A stretch of 5,844 nt of DNA, from the NCBI GenBank assembly GCA_019323235.1, contig JAHWHN010000063.1, positions 1 through 5,844 of the forward strand. The letters are read 5' to 3'. The stretch comes from Candidatus Woesearchaeota archaeon. GTDB taxonomy: Archaea > Nanobdellota > Nanobdellia > Woesearchaeales > JABIAG01. Below are positions 1-5,074 of this stretch, one piece after another. How positions within the stretch are numbered: the first letter of the stretch is position 1; each line of letters opens with the position of its first letter. The position numbers and the translations under genes are program-made. The notes beneath the pieces were generated by a model that saw only the letters and a list, made by a program, of their open reading frames with translations, ran no database searches and was not told the DNA's origin.

Positions 1-154
1 AAGAGGAACTTTCATAATGATAATTGAGGGTTCTTCACAAATAGAAAATGAAAAACTAAGTAAAAGGGATTCAATAGAAATAACTGATACTAATAAGATA
101 ACAATCAAAGCAAACAAAAATTCTAAATTATTATTGATAGATGTACCAATGTAA
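1..154 (+). CDS. Pirin-family protein, C-terminal end (partial)
   Basis: This is an open frame entering from the left edge (codons in phase with base 2) and ending at TAA 152-154; 50 residues are visible. The pattern fits the C-terminal cupin half of YhhW-type pirins. A strand pair around MIIEGSSQIENEKL is followed by KRDSIEITD, then ITIKA and a closing LLLIDVP. In the family this corresponds to G-x-V-x-NG-x-x-L, D-G-x-x-I-x-D, I-x-I-x-A and LLFDLP. Pirins are cytosolic double-cupin proteins; some have quercetin dioxygenase activity and others regulate transcription or enzymes, so the role here cannot be fixed. The N-terminal cupin with the metal-binding His and Glu residues lies outside the window. 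Family assignment is by pattern memory only. The next gene starts 48 bp downstream with its own promoter. Confidence 0.72.
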   Translation, partial: RGTFIMIIEGSSQIENEKLSKRDSIEITDTNKITIKANKNSKLLLIDVPM

Positions 155-167
155 GAACCTTTATTTC

Positions 168-182
168 AAAAACTTTATATAT
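168..182 (+). promoter_or_regulatory. Archaeal BRE/TATA promoter of the DUF218 gene
   Basis: An A-rich BRE-like stretch (AAAAAC) runs directly into TTTATATAT, which begins at 174. The ATG lies 29 nt beyond the first T of the TATA box, so the predicted transcription start coincides with the start codon (a leaderless transcript). The same AAAAC-TTTATA string recurs before the RNA gene near 1719 and before thrS near 1872. Confidence 0.75.
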
Positions 183-202
183 TTCTATAACAGAAAAAAA
201 TC

Positions 203-946
203 ATGTATTATATTTATATTTTATTGGGTGGTGAACATGATAGTAAACCTCGTTCTAAAAAATTATTAAAATTGGTTCAGAAAAATAATCAATTTTCTCC
301 ATATTCGGTAATTTGTGCTGGTTTTACGAGTTTTAATACACATAGAGCAAAAGGAGAATCTGAAGAAATGTCTGAGTATTTACAAAAAAAAGGCATTCCT
401 AAAGAAAATATAATCTTAGAAAATAGATCATTAGATACTTTAGGAAATTTAGTATTTTCATATCCAATAGTGAGTCATAAAATATTACAAACTCATGATG
501 AAGTAAAAATTGTTTTAATTACAGAAGGATTCCATATGGCAAGAGCGAAGAGTGTTTTTAAACGATTATTTCACCCATTAGAATCATCAAGAGTTAAATT
601 TGAGTTTGCAAAAGCTAACACAATGGGACTATCTTCTTTTTTTTGGAAAAGAAGTGCTAAGGTAATATTTGGCAGATTAAATAATTTCGTTTTTCCTAAA
701 AACGCAATTTCAAATCTAGAAAAAAATTCATTACAAGTAACTAAAAAATATGTATTAAACTTTGTAATAATGGATGCTATTTTTGCAGATATAAAAAGAT
801 TTCATCTAAAAAATTTTTCAGATTTTAAAGATTATATGTTTGCACTTCCAGTTTATAACGAAAAATATAATGCTAGTGATGAAATGAAACATAAGATAAA
901 ACAGAGTCTCTATTATAATTTAATAAAAATAAGACTTTCTAAATGA
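203..946 (+). CDS. DUF218 / YdcF-SanA-ElyC-like protein with C-terminal extension
   Basis: The 247-residue product carries the DUF218 signatures in order: an N-terminal strand ending LLGG (7-10); an acidic helix ESEEM (52-56) before GIP; ILENRSLDTLGN (71-82), matching the family E-x-x-S-x-D-T-x-x-N motif; and ITEGFHMARA (106-115), matching T-x-x-x-H-x-x-R-A. E73, D78, T79, N82, H111 and R114 are the likely pocket residues. Family members include E. coli YdcF, reported to bind S-adenosylmethionine, and SanA/ElyC, linked to the cell envelope; no precise reaction is established. There is no signal peptide or convincing membrane segment, so it is probably cytosolic. The core ends near residue 150. 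About 95 basic and aromatic residues follow that I cannot assign. The ATG is chosen because it sits where the TATA box predicts transcription to begin. Confidence 0.8.
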   Translation: MYYIYILLGGEHDSKPRSKKLLKLVQKNNQFSPYSVICAGFTSFNTHRAKGESEEMSEYLQKKGIPKENIILENRSLDTLGNLVFSYPIVSHKILQTHDEVKIVLITEGFHMARAKSVFKRLFHPLESSRVKFEFAKANTMGLSSFFWKRSAKVIFGRLNNFVFPKNAISNLEKNSLQVTKKYVLNFVIMDAIFADIKRFHLKNFSDFKDYMFALPVYNEKYNASDEMKHKIKQSLYYNLIKIRLSK

Positions 947-970
947 GAAATAATTTGAATTTAATATCTT

Positions 971-1002
971 GAAAAATCAATTTGAAATAATTCTGGTTTT
1001 TC
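971..1002 (+). terminator. Possible hairpin plus T-run after the DUF218 gene
   Basis: GAAAAATCA (971-979) can pair with TGGTTTTTC (994-1002), giving nine pairs including one G-U around a 14-nt loop. The 3' arm contains a T5 run. It lies 25 bp after the stop codon at 946. In such AT-rich DNA a chance hairpin is quite possible. Confidence 0.35.
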
Positions 1003-1008
1003 TTAATT

Positions 1009-1020
1009 AAATTTTATTAA
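1009..1020 (+). promoter_or_regulatory. TATA promoter of the nuclease-like gene
   Basis: AAATTTTATTAA contains a weak TATA box (TTTTATTAA from 1012), 30 nt before the ATG at 1042. The spacing matches the other promoters in the window. The predicted transcript is leaderless or nearly so. Confidence 0.5.
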
Positions 1021-1041
1021 TACAAAAGTCAAAACAAATCT

Positions 1042-1479
1042 ATGCTTTACGATGTTAAAAAGATACAAGGCACTTACAAAGGGAATATTGGAGAAAACTT
1101 ATTTGCCTCAACAAGAAGAAAGATAATTCTTACTCAAATGTATGATAATTCATTTATTAAATATTATTTAAGTAATTTAAGTCAAGATATGTATGATTTT
1201 CTTTATTTAAACTGGAAGTCTATTGATGCGATTGAAATAAATAATCCTCTAACAATATATGAAATAAAAACAAGAAATTACTATGGGAAGAATTTCAATT
1301 ATAGAAAATCTAAAGCAAATTTAAAAGAAATTAAAATGTTAGAGGAGGCTAAATCTTTGGGATTTAAAGTTAAAACAATAACTGTTTGGTTTGGAAAGCA
1401 ATGGTTTTTTTGGATTAAAGAAAAGGATTTTGAAAAAGATGACTTCTACATTAGTGACTTAGCTAATAGGGTCCGATGA
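1042..1479 (+). CDS. Predicted PD-(D/E)XK-fold nuclease, orphan
   Basis: I do not recognise a named family for this 145-residue protein, but its layout is that of the restriction-endonuclease-like fold. It has an N-terminal helix GNIGE (14-18) with E18; a strand with D62 (SIDAIEI); after a turn, YEIKT with E74 and K76 (D-Xn-E-x-K); then a Lys/Glu-rich helix (about 91-106) and a strand pair KVKTITVWF and WFFWIKEKDF. Such enzymes cut DNA using one or two metal ions held by the D and E; the target is unknown here. No methyltransferase or DNA-binding partner is visible nearby. An in-frame stop at 1018-1020 limits upstream extension, and the ATG fits the TATA spacing. The last codons (Val-Arg-stop) fall inside a degenerate copy of the adjacent tRNA-Gln, so the C-terminus may have been altered by a rearrangement. 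Nuclease activity is inferred from motif order only. Confidence 0.6.
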   Translation: MLYDVKKIQGTYKGNIGENLFASTRRKIILTQMYDNSFIKYYLSNLSQDMYDFLYLNWKSIDAIEINNPLTIYEIKTRNYYGKNFNYRKSKANLKEIKMLEEAKSLGFKVKTITVWFGKQWFFWIKEKDFEKDDFYISDLANRVR

Positions 1480-1507
1480 CTCCATCTCGATTCTGAAGGG
1501 ACTTCAA
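1469..1507 (+). pseudogene. Degenerate inverted copy of the 3' half of tRNA-Gln
   Basis: Read on the plus strand, these 39 bases align with the last 40 bases of the tRNA-Gln gene on the minus strand (1562 down to 1523), with 31 identities, 8 mismatches and one gap. The identical blocks are GGGTCCGA, GACTCCA, TCGA, TCTG and GGGACT; both sequences are followed by TTTTTT. The copy starts at anticodon-loop position 36 and ends at the CCA, which reads TCAA instead of ACCA. The T-stem is broken (TCCAT against CTGAA) and no 5' acceptor strand is present, so it cannot be a working tRNA. It overlaps the last three nuclease codons (AGG from its final base, GTC, CGA) and the TGA stop. It may be a remnant of integration at the tRNA or of a fold-back copying event. 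Confidence 0.75.
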
Positions 1508-1522
1508 TTTTTTAAGAAAAAA
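1494..1522. terminator. Bidirectional T-run terminator between nuclease gene and tRNA
   Basis: On the plus strand a short hairpin, TGAAG-GGA-CTTCA (1494-1506), is followed by T6 at 1508-1513, a plausible end for the nuclease mRNA. On the minus strand T6 (1522-1517) begins directly after the tRNA CCA, a typical archaeal tRNA 3' end signal. Confidence 0.6.
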
Positions 1523-1598
1523 TGGTAGTCCCGCCCAGATTCGAACTGGAGTCCTCGGACCCAAAATCCGAGATGATTGACCGCTACACTACGGGACT
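1523..1598 (-). tRNA. trnQ: tRNA-Gln (anticodon UUG), CCA encoded
   Basis: Read on the minus strand, the 76-nt gene has acceptor AGTCCCG pairing with CGGGACT, followed by discriminator A and an encoded CCA. The D-arm region is GTGTAGCGGTCAATC. The anticodon stem is TCGGA/TCCGA around the loop TTTTGGG, which places TTG at 34-36 and G at 37. The T-arm is TCCAG-TTCGAAT-CTGGG. The anticodon reads CAA, and CAG by wobble. I see no intron. In most archaea this tRNA is first charged with glutamate and then amidated by GatDE; those genes are not in the window. It is convergent with the nuclease gene, 43 bp from its stop, and that gap contains most of an inverted degenerate copy of its own 3' half. Confidence 0.95.
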
Positions 1599-1623
1599 AT
1601 TACAATCTTGAAAATTTAATTCA

Positions 1624-1634
1624 TTTATAAAATT
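1624..1634 (-). promoter_or_regulatory. TATA promoter of tRNA-Gln
   Basis: On the minus strand the sequence reads AATTTTATAAA, followed by TGAATT. The first T of TTTATAAAT is 33 nt before the first base of the mature tRNA, which suggests a 5' leader of only a few bases for RNase P to remove. Confidence 0.6.
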
Positions 1635-1712
1635 ATCGTAATAAAATTTAAGCACAATCAGCTAAAAAACCTATATTGTATATGTTTACTACTCTAAAGT
1701 ACTGAAAAAAAC

Positions 1713-1728
1713 AAAAACTTTATAAATA
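1713..1728 (+). promoter_or_regulatory. BRE/TATA promoter of the intergenic RNA
   Basis: AAAAAC followed by TTTATAAATA is almost the same string as the promoters before the DUF218 gene and thrS. No reading frame of useful length starts at the expected distance. With the usual 28-30 nt spacing, transcription would start near 1748, at the foot of the first hairpin of the predicted RNA. Confidence 0.6.
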
Positions 1729-1747
1729 AGTAATACATTACCATATT

Positions 1748-1862
1748 AGAATGATTTAACTTCGTGTGAAATCATATTAATGAGGATCATAAGCTCGGAT
1801 CTGATTTTATTCCCCAACACTCTCCCATACCTGAGCCGAGCTTTATGTTCTCTCTATTTTTT
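1748..1862 (+). ncRNA. Candidate structured small RNA of about 110 nt, family unknown
   Basis: This stretch lies between a strong TATA promoter and a T6 run and has no substantial reading frame. Two helices can be read directly. Hairpin 1 (1751-1775) has ATGATTT pairing with AAATCAT, then an A-G mismatch, two more pairs and a UUCGU loop. Helix 2 has AAGCTCGG (1791-1798) pairing perfectly with CCGAGCTT (1836-1843), extended past a one-base bulge by CAT/ATG (1788-1790 and 1845-1847). The 37-nt loop of helix 2 is C-rich and G-free from 1805 to 1832, with CCCC and CTCTCCC. By hand count 1791-1843 is about half G+C, far above its surroundings. It does not match 5S, SRP or RNase P RNA motifs that I know. 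The start is estimated from promoter spacing. It ends just before the thrS promoter, so it is probably not a thrS leader, although readthrough is possible. Confidence 0.55.
1848..1862 (+). terminator. T-rich terminator of the intergenic RNA
   Basis: A pyrimidine-rich stretch ending in T6 (1857-1862) follows the 3' arm of helix 2 directly. It lies only a few bases before the thrS BRE/TATA element, so it would separate the RNA from thrS. Confidence 0.55.
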
Positions 1863-1866
1863 CTAT

Positions 1867-1880
1867 AAAACTTTATATAT
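1867..1880 (+). promoter_or_regulatory. BRE/TATA promoter of thrS
   Basis: AAAAC followed by TTTATATAT (from 1872) lies 37 nt before the ATG at 1909. At the usual spacing transcription would start near 1901, leaving a leader of about eight bases. That is too short for a Shine-Dalgarno site or a riboswitch. Confidence 0.7.
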
Positions 1881-1908
1881 AGTTACTATTTCTTAACCAT
1901 TGATTAAA

Positions 1909-3804
1909 ATGGTAAAAATAGAATTTCCAGATGGTAGCACTAAAGAATTTGACAATCCAACAGGATTAGATATAGCAAATTCAATTAGTGAAGGTTTAGG
2001 TAGAGCAGCTTTAGCTGTAAAGATTAACGACGATTTACTACAAGACTTAACTACCACAATTACCGAATCCTGTAAAGTTTCTATAATTACTTTCAAAGAT
2101 AAAGAAGGAAAAGAACTATTCTGGCATTCATCTGCTCACATATTAGCAACAGCAATAAAACAATTATTCCCTGAAGCTAAATTAGCAATTGGTCCAGCAA
2201 TTGAGAATGGATTTTATTATGATGTTGAAGTATCAAAACCATTCCATCCTGAAGACTTAGAAAAGATAGAAGCAAAATTCAAAGAAATAGTTAAAGAAGA
2301 TTTAGAATTCAAAAGAAAAAACATTTCTTACGAAGAAGCAGTAGAACTTTTCAAAGATAACAAATTCAAATTAGAATTAATTGAAGAAAATAAAGAAAAT
2401 CTTTCTATTTATGAAACTGGTAATTTTGTAGACTTATGTAGAGGACCTCATATTCCAAGTACTAAAAAAGTAAAAGCTGTAAAGATAACAAAAATGTCAT
2501 CAGCTTATTGGAGAGGGGATTCTGAACGAGAATCATTACAAAGAGTTTACGGAATAACATTCCCAGATAAAAAAGATTTAACAGAATATTTAACTTTATT
2601 AGAAGAAGCTGAAAAAAGAAATCATGTAAAAATTGGTAAACAATTAGATCTAGTTTCATTCCACGAAGAAGCTCCAGGAGTACCATTCTGGCATCCAAAA
2701 GGAACTATTTTGTATAATGAACTTCAAGGCTTAGCAAGAAGAGAAAATACAAAACGAGGATATAATGAAATTATGACTCCAATGATTTTAAATTCTTCTT
2801 TATGGAAACTATCTGGACATTGGGATAACTTTAAAGAAAATATGTACTTCACTAATATTGATGGACAAGAATTTGCTGTAAAACCAATGAATTGTCCTGG
2901 TGGATTATTAATCTATAAATCAAGCATTCATTCTTATAGAGATCTTCCATTAAGAAATGCAGAATTTGGTTTTGTACATAGACACGAATTATCTGGAGTA
3001 TTAAATGGATTATTTAGAGTAAGAGCTTTTACTCAAGATGATGCTCACTCATTCTGTACTGAAGAACAAATTGAATCTGAAATTATAGATATGGTTGAAT
3101 ATGCAGTTAAAATTTACGAAATCTTTGGTTTCAAAGATGTAACAACTTTCATTGCAACAAAACCTGAAAAAGCAATTGGTTCAGATGAAGTTTGGAACAC
3201 TGCAACTCAAGCTTTAATAAATGCATTAAACAAAAAAGAAATGCCTTACAGAATCAAAGCTGGAGAAGGAGCTTTCTATGGTCCTAAAATTGAATTCAAT
3301 ATAAAAGATGCTTTAGGTAGAAACTGGCAATGTGGTACAATTCAAGTTGATTTTTCAATGCCAACAAGATTTGATGCAACTTATGAAGCAAAAGATGGAA
3401 CTAAAAAACATCCTGTAATGATTCATAGAGCAATTTTAGGAAGTTTAGAAAGATTCATTGGAATTGTAATAGAACATTATGCTGGAAAATTCCCATTATG
3501 GTTAAATCCAAATCAAGTAAAAATCTTACCAATTGCAGACAGACATCAAGAATATGCAAATAAAATCTTAAAAGAATTTATTGATGAAGAAATTAGAGCA
3601 GATGTTGATGACAAATCTGAAACAATACCTAAAAAAGTTCGAAACGCTCAACTAGAACAATTCAACTACATCTTAGTAGTTGGAGATAAAGAACTAGAAG
3701 ATGGAACTGTAACAGTAAGAACTAGAGCAGGAGAAGTTGAAGGTACTGTAAAGGTAAAAGATTTCAAAGAAAGAATCTTAAAAGAAATTAGAGAAAAACT
3801 CTAA
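1909..3804 (+). CDS. thrS: Threonyl-tRNA synthetase, bacterial type
   Basis: This cytosolic class II synthetase charges tRNA-Thr with threonine. The 631-residue product shows the full bacterial-type architecture (E. coli ThrRS has 642): TGS domain (about 1-62); editing domain with HSSAH (H73, H77) and CRGPH (C177, H181), which removes mischarged serine; catalytic core with zinc ligands C329 (MNCPG), H380 (QDDAH) and H506 (IHRAI); motif 2 around VHRHE (R358) and RVRAFTQDDAH; motif 3 around GSLERFIG (R515); and an anticodon-binding domain (about 535-631). All key residues are present. MNCPGG replaces the common MNCPGH. Most archaea use a different N-terminal editing domain, so lateral transfer is likely. 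ATG 1909 is preferred over the in-frame TTG at 1900 because MVKIEFPDGS is a standard TGS start and the TTG sits at or before the predicted transcription start. Confidence 0.97.
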   Translation: MVKIEFPDGSTKEFDNPTGLDIANSISEGLGRAALAVKINDDLLQDLTTTITESCKVSIITFKDKEGKELFWHSSAHILATAIKQLFPEAKLAIGPAIENGFYYDVEVSKPFHPEDLEKIEAKFKEIVKEDLEFKRKNISYEEAVELFKDNKFKLELIEENKENLSIYETGNFVDLCRGPHIPSTKKVKAVKITKMSSAYWRGDSERESLQRVYGITFPDKKDLTEYLTLLEEAEKRNHVKIGKQLDLVSFHEEAPGVPFWHPKGTILYNELQGLARRENTKRGYNEIMTPMILNSSLWKLSGHWDNFKENMYFTNIDGQEFAVKPMNCPGGLLIYKSSIHSYRDLPLRNAEFGFVHRHELSGVLNGLFRVRAFTQDDAHSFCTEEQIESEIIDMVEYAVKIYEIFGFKDVTTFIATKPEKAIGSDEVWNTATQALINALNKKEMPYRIKAGEGAFYGPKIEFNIKDALGRNWQCGTIQVDFSMPTRFDATYEAKDGTKKHPVMIHRAILGSLERFIGIVIEHYAGKFPLWLNPNQVKILPIADRHQEYANKILKEFIDEEIRADVDDKSETIPKKVRNAQLEQFNYILVVGDKELEDGTVTVRTRAGEVEGTVKVKDFKERILKEIREKL

Positions 3805-3820
3805 TTTTTTATTTTTATTT
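3805..3820 (+). terminator. T-rich terminator after thrS
   Basis: T6, T5 and T3 runs separated by single As follow the thrS stop codon directly. This is a hairpin-free, T-tract archaeal terminator. It overlaps the 3' end of the convergent gene, whose stop codon occupies 3815-3817. Confidence 0.6.
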
Positions 3821-4993
3821 AATTCTCCATATTGGTTCAGTGCCATAAGCAAAAGCTCCTAAATCAATATTTTCTCTTTTTAATATATTTGAGAAACGAG
3901 ATTCAAATAGACTTTTAGCTTTATTTAATCCGTAATCATATTTAACTACATCTATCCCATTTCGTATAGCCCAGTTCTCTAAAAAATTAGATGACATTTT
4001 TCCTTCAAAAAAAACTATGCCTTTTAAATTAATATTATATTTGTTAATTGCTGAAATTACTGGGATTCTTAATTCTTCAGAGCAAAATAATGTGGCATTG
4101 CTTAAAGGTATATTAAATTTTTCAGGACTAAACTCTTTAGAAATTTCTATTTCCATTTTTTCAATTTTGGACATAGCTGATTTCAATTTTCTTAAAAATA
4201 AATTTGAATTAGATGAAAGTAATGTTCTTGCTTCATCTTCACTTAAATTTTCATTTTGTTTCAAAAATTCCCATATCGTAAAATAATCACGATGGAAAAG
4301 ATAATTGATGGTTTCGTCACTCATTCTTTTTTTTAACCAATAACGTCTTGAACATCTATTTATTATCTCCATCATTTTTTCGATTAACTCAATTCTATAA
4401 GTTAAACTTGATAATTCTGAAAATTTTTCAACATTTTTTGGAGCCACATGAAATTCATATGCATTAATGGATGTAGTACCTGGCATAAAATAACATAATT
4501 CTTCTTGTTTTAAAATATCCTTTGGAGAAAAAACTAATGATATGTCTTCTTTCAAACTATTTACAAAAAAAGATATGTCTGGCAAATTTTGAATTTTTCC
4601 GCTATGTGAAGTTGTTTTAGCAAATTTATTTCCGTGATACTCAAATTGTGTTGAAGTTATAATTACTCCATCTTTTAAAAGAGAAATAATCCTTTTCATT
4701 TTTGAAGTGTAACCTTTGGAAGATACATATTCTGAAAGTTTCTCATCAAAAAAAGGAGAATGTGAAAATAAGAATCCTTCTTTAAACCAAGTTCTTATCT
4801 TTTCCTGAGGAATTATCCTTCCTTTTGCGTCATACATTTTTGAAGGATCAGGTCTCCAATCTTTTAGTAAAAACTTAAGCTCTTGTTTTTCTGTTTCACT
4901 AAATTTAGAATCGGATATTGCTTTTCTATTCCAGTCCGTATATTCTGGATGCAATAATATCTGTTGTTTAAGGTCTTTAAATGATTGTGACAT
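3815..4993 (-). CDS. Protein of unknown function, 392 residues
   Basis: I do not recognise this protein. It has no signal peptide or membrane segment and is rich in Lys, Glu and Ser, so it is probably cytosolic. The N-terminal 100 residues are mostly helical and charged, with a DWRPDP turn (45-50). A middle part (about 105-185) looks strand-rich, with EYHGNKF and PGTTSINAYEFHV. Residues 186-290 are predominantly helical, with basic stretches such as RCSRRYWLKKR (213-223). Residues 300-360 alternate strand and helix (LRIPVISAINKYNINLKGIVFFEG, then a helix and IDVVKYDYG), like a small Rossmann-like or toprim-like unit; this is inference only. The conserved-looking tail is FAYGTEPIWRIK (381-392). 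It is convergent with thrS (10 bp between stops) and lies 81 bp downstream of the UPF0173 gene on the same strand, but has its own TATA box. The ATG fits that promoter as a leaderless start. Confidence 0.75.
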   Translation of the reverse strand: MSQSFKDLKQQILLHPEYTDWNRKAISDSKFSETEKQELKFLLKDWRPDPSKMYDAKGRIIPQEKIRTWFKEGFLFSHSPFFDEKLSEYVSSKGYTSKMKRIISLLKDGVIITSTQFEYHGNKFAKTTSHSGKIQNLPDISFFVNSLKEDISLVFSPKDILKQEELCYFMPGTTSINAYEFHVAPKNVEKFSELSSLTYRIELIEKMMEIINRCSRRYWLKKRMSDETINYLFHRDYFTIWEFLKQNENLSEDEARTLLSSNSNLFLRKLKSAMSKIEKMEIEISKEFSPEKFNIPLSNATLFCSEELRIPVISAINKYNINLKGIVFFEGKMSSNFLENWAIRNGIDVVKYDYGLNKAKSLFESRFSNILKRENIDLGAFAYGTEPIWRIK

Positions 4994-5015
4994 ATAAGCA
5001 AAATTATTTTTAAAA

Positions 5016-5032
5016 GATATATAATCTTTTCT
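5016..5032 (-). promoter_or_regulatory. BRE/TATA promoter of the 392-residue orphan
   Basis: On the minus strand AGAAAAGATTATATATC gives an A-rich BRE followed by a TATA box. The first T of TTATATATC is 31 nt before the ATG at 4993, so transcription is predicted to start at or within a few bases of the start codon. Confidence 0.65.
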
Positions 5033-5074
5033 ATTTTAGAATAACAAGGATTAAAGATATATTCCCTTTATGTT

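Larger units (their letters stand above)
1469..1562. repeat. Imperfect palindrome formed by tRNA-Gln and its inverted copy
   Basis: The arms 1469-1513 and 1517-1562 are inverted copies of each other around the 3-nt centre AAG. The innermost part is the tightest: ATTTTTT (1507-1513) pairs with AAAAAAT (1517-1523), and GGGACT (1498-1503) pairs with AGTCCC (1527-1532). One arm is the real tRNA 3' half and its terminator; the other is the decayed copy. Confidence 0.75.

Noticed and set aside
947..992. Nine-base direct repeat GAAATAATT at 947-955 and 984-992
   Set aside because: Low-complexity AT-rich sequence; two copies are expected by chance, with no spacing or symmetry to suggest a binding site or CRISPR.
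1451..1468. Extension of the tRNA copy upstream into the D-arm (TAGTG and TAGC words)
   Set aside because: Two short words match only if a deletion of about 12 nt is assumed; too weak to include.
1705..1849. Transcription of the intergenic RNA from the minus strand
   Set aside because: The thrS TATA box is partly symmetric and a T-rich run on the minus strand (1715-1704) could end such a transcript, but the A-rich BRE elements point to plus-strand transcription. Not fully excluded.
1748..1862. 5S rRNA, SRP RNA, RNase P RNA or a T-box leader
   Set aside because: The length suggests 5S, but its conserved CCGAAC-type loop and terminal helix are absent. SRP helix 8 and RNase P core motifs are not seen. 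A leader is unlikely because thrS has its own promoter after the T6.
1900..1902. TTG as the start of thrS
   Set aside because: It lies at or before the predicted transcription start, and the ATG at 1909 gives the standard TGS N-terminus.
1893..2096. Minus-strand reading frame of 67 codons across the start of thrS
   Set aside because: It is antisense to the conserved TGS domain, spans the thrS promoter end and shows no protein-like motif; a shadow frame.
2462..2698. Minus-strand reading frame of 78 codons inside thrS
   Set aside because: It lies antisense to conserved editing and catalytic sequence, and its Leu-rich composition is what the antisense of Lys/Glu/Asn-rich coding gives.
4017..4286. 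Plus-strand reading frame of 89 codons inside the 392-residue gene
   Set aside because: Fully antisense to a longer frame that has a well-placed promoter; no TATA box at the expected distance was noticed for it.
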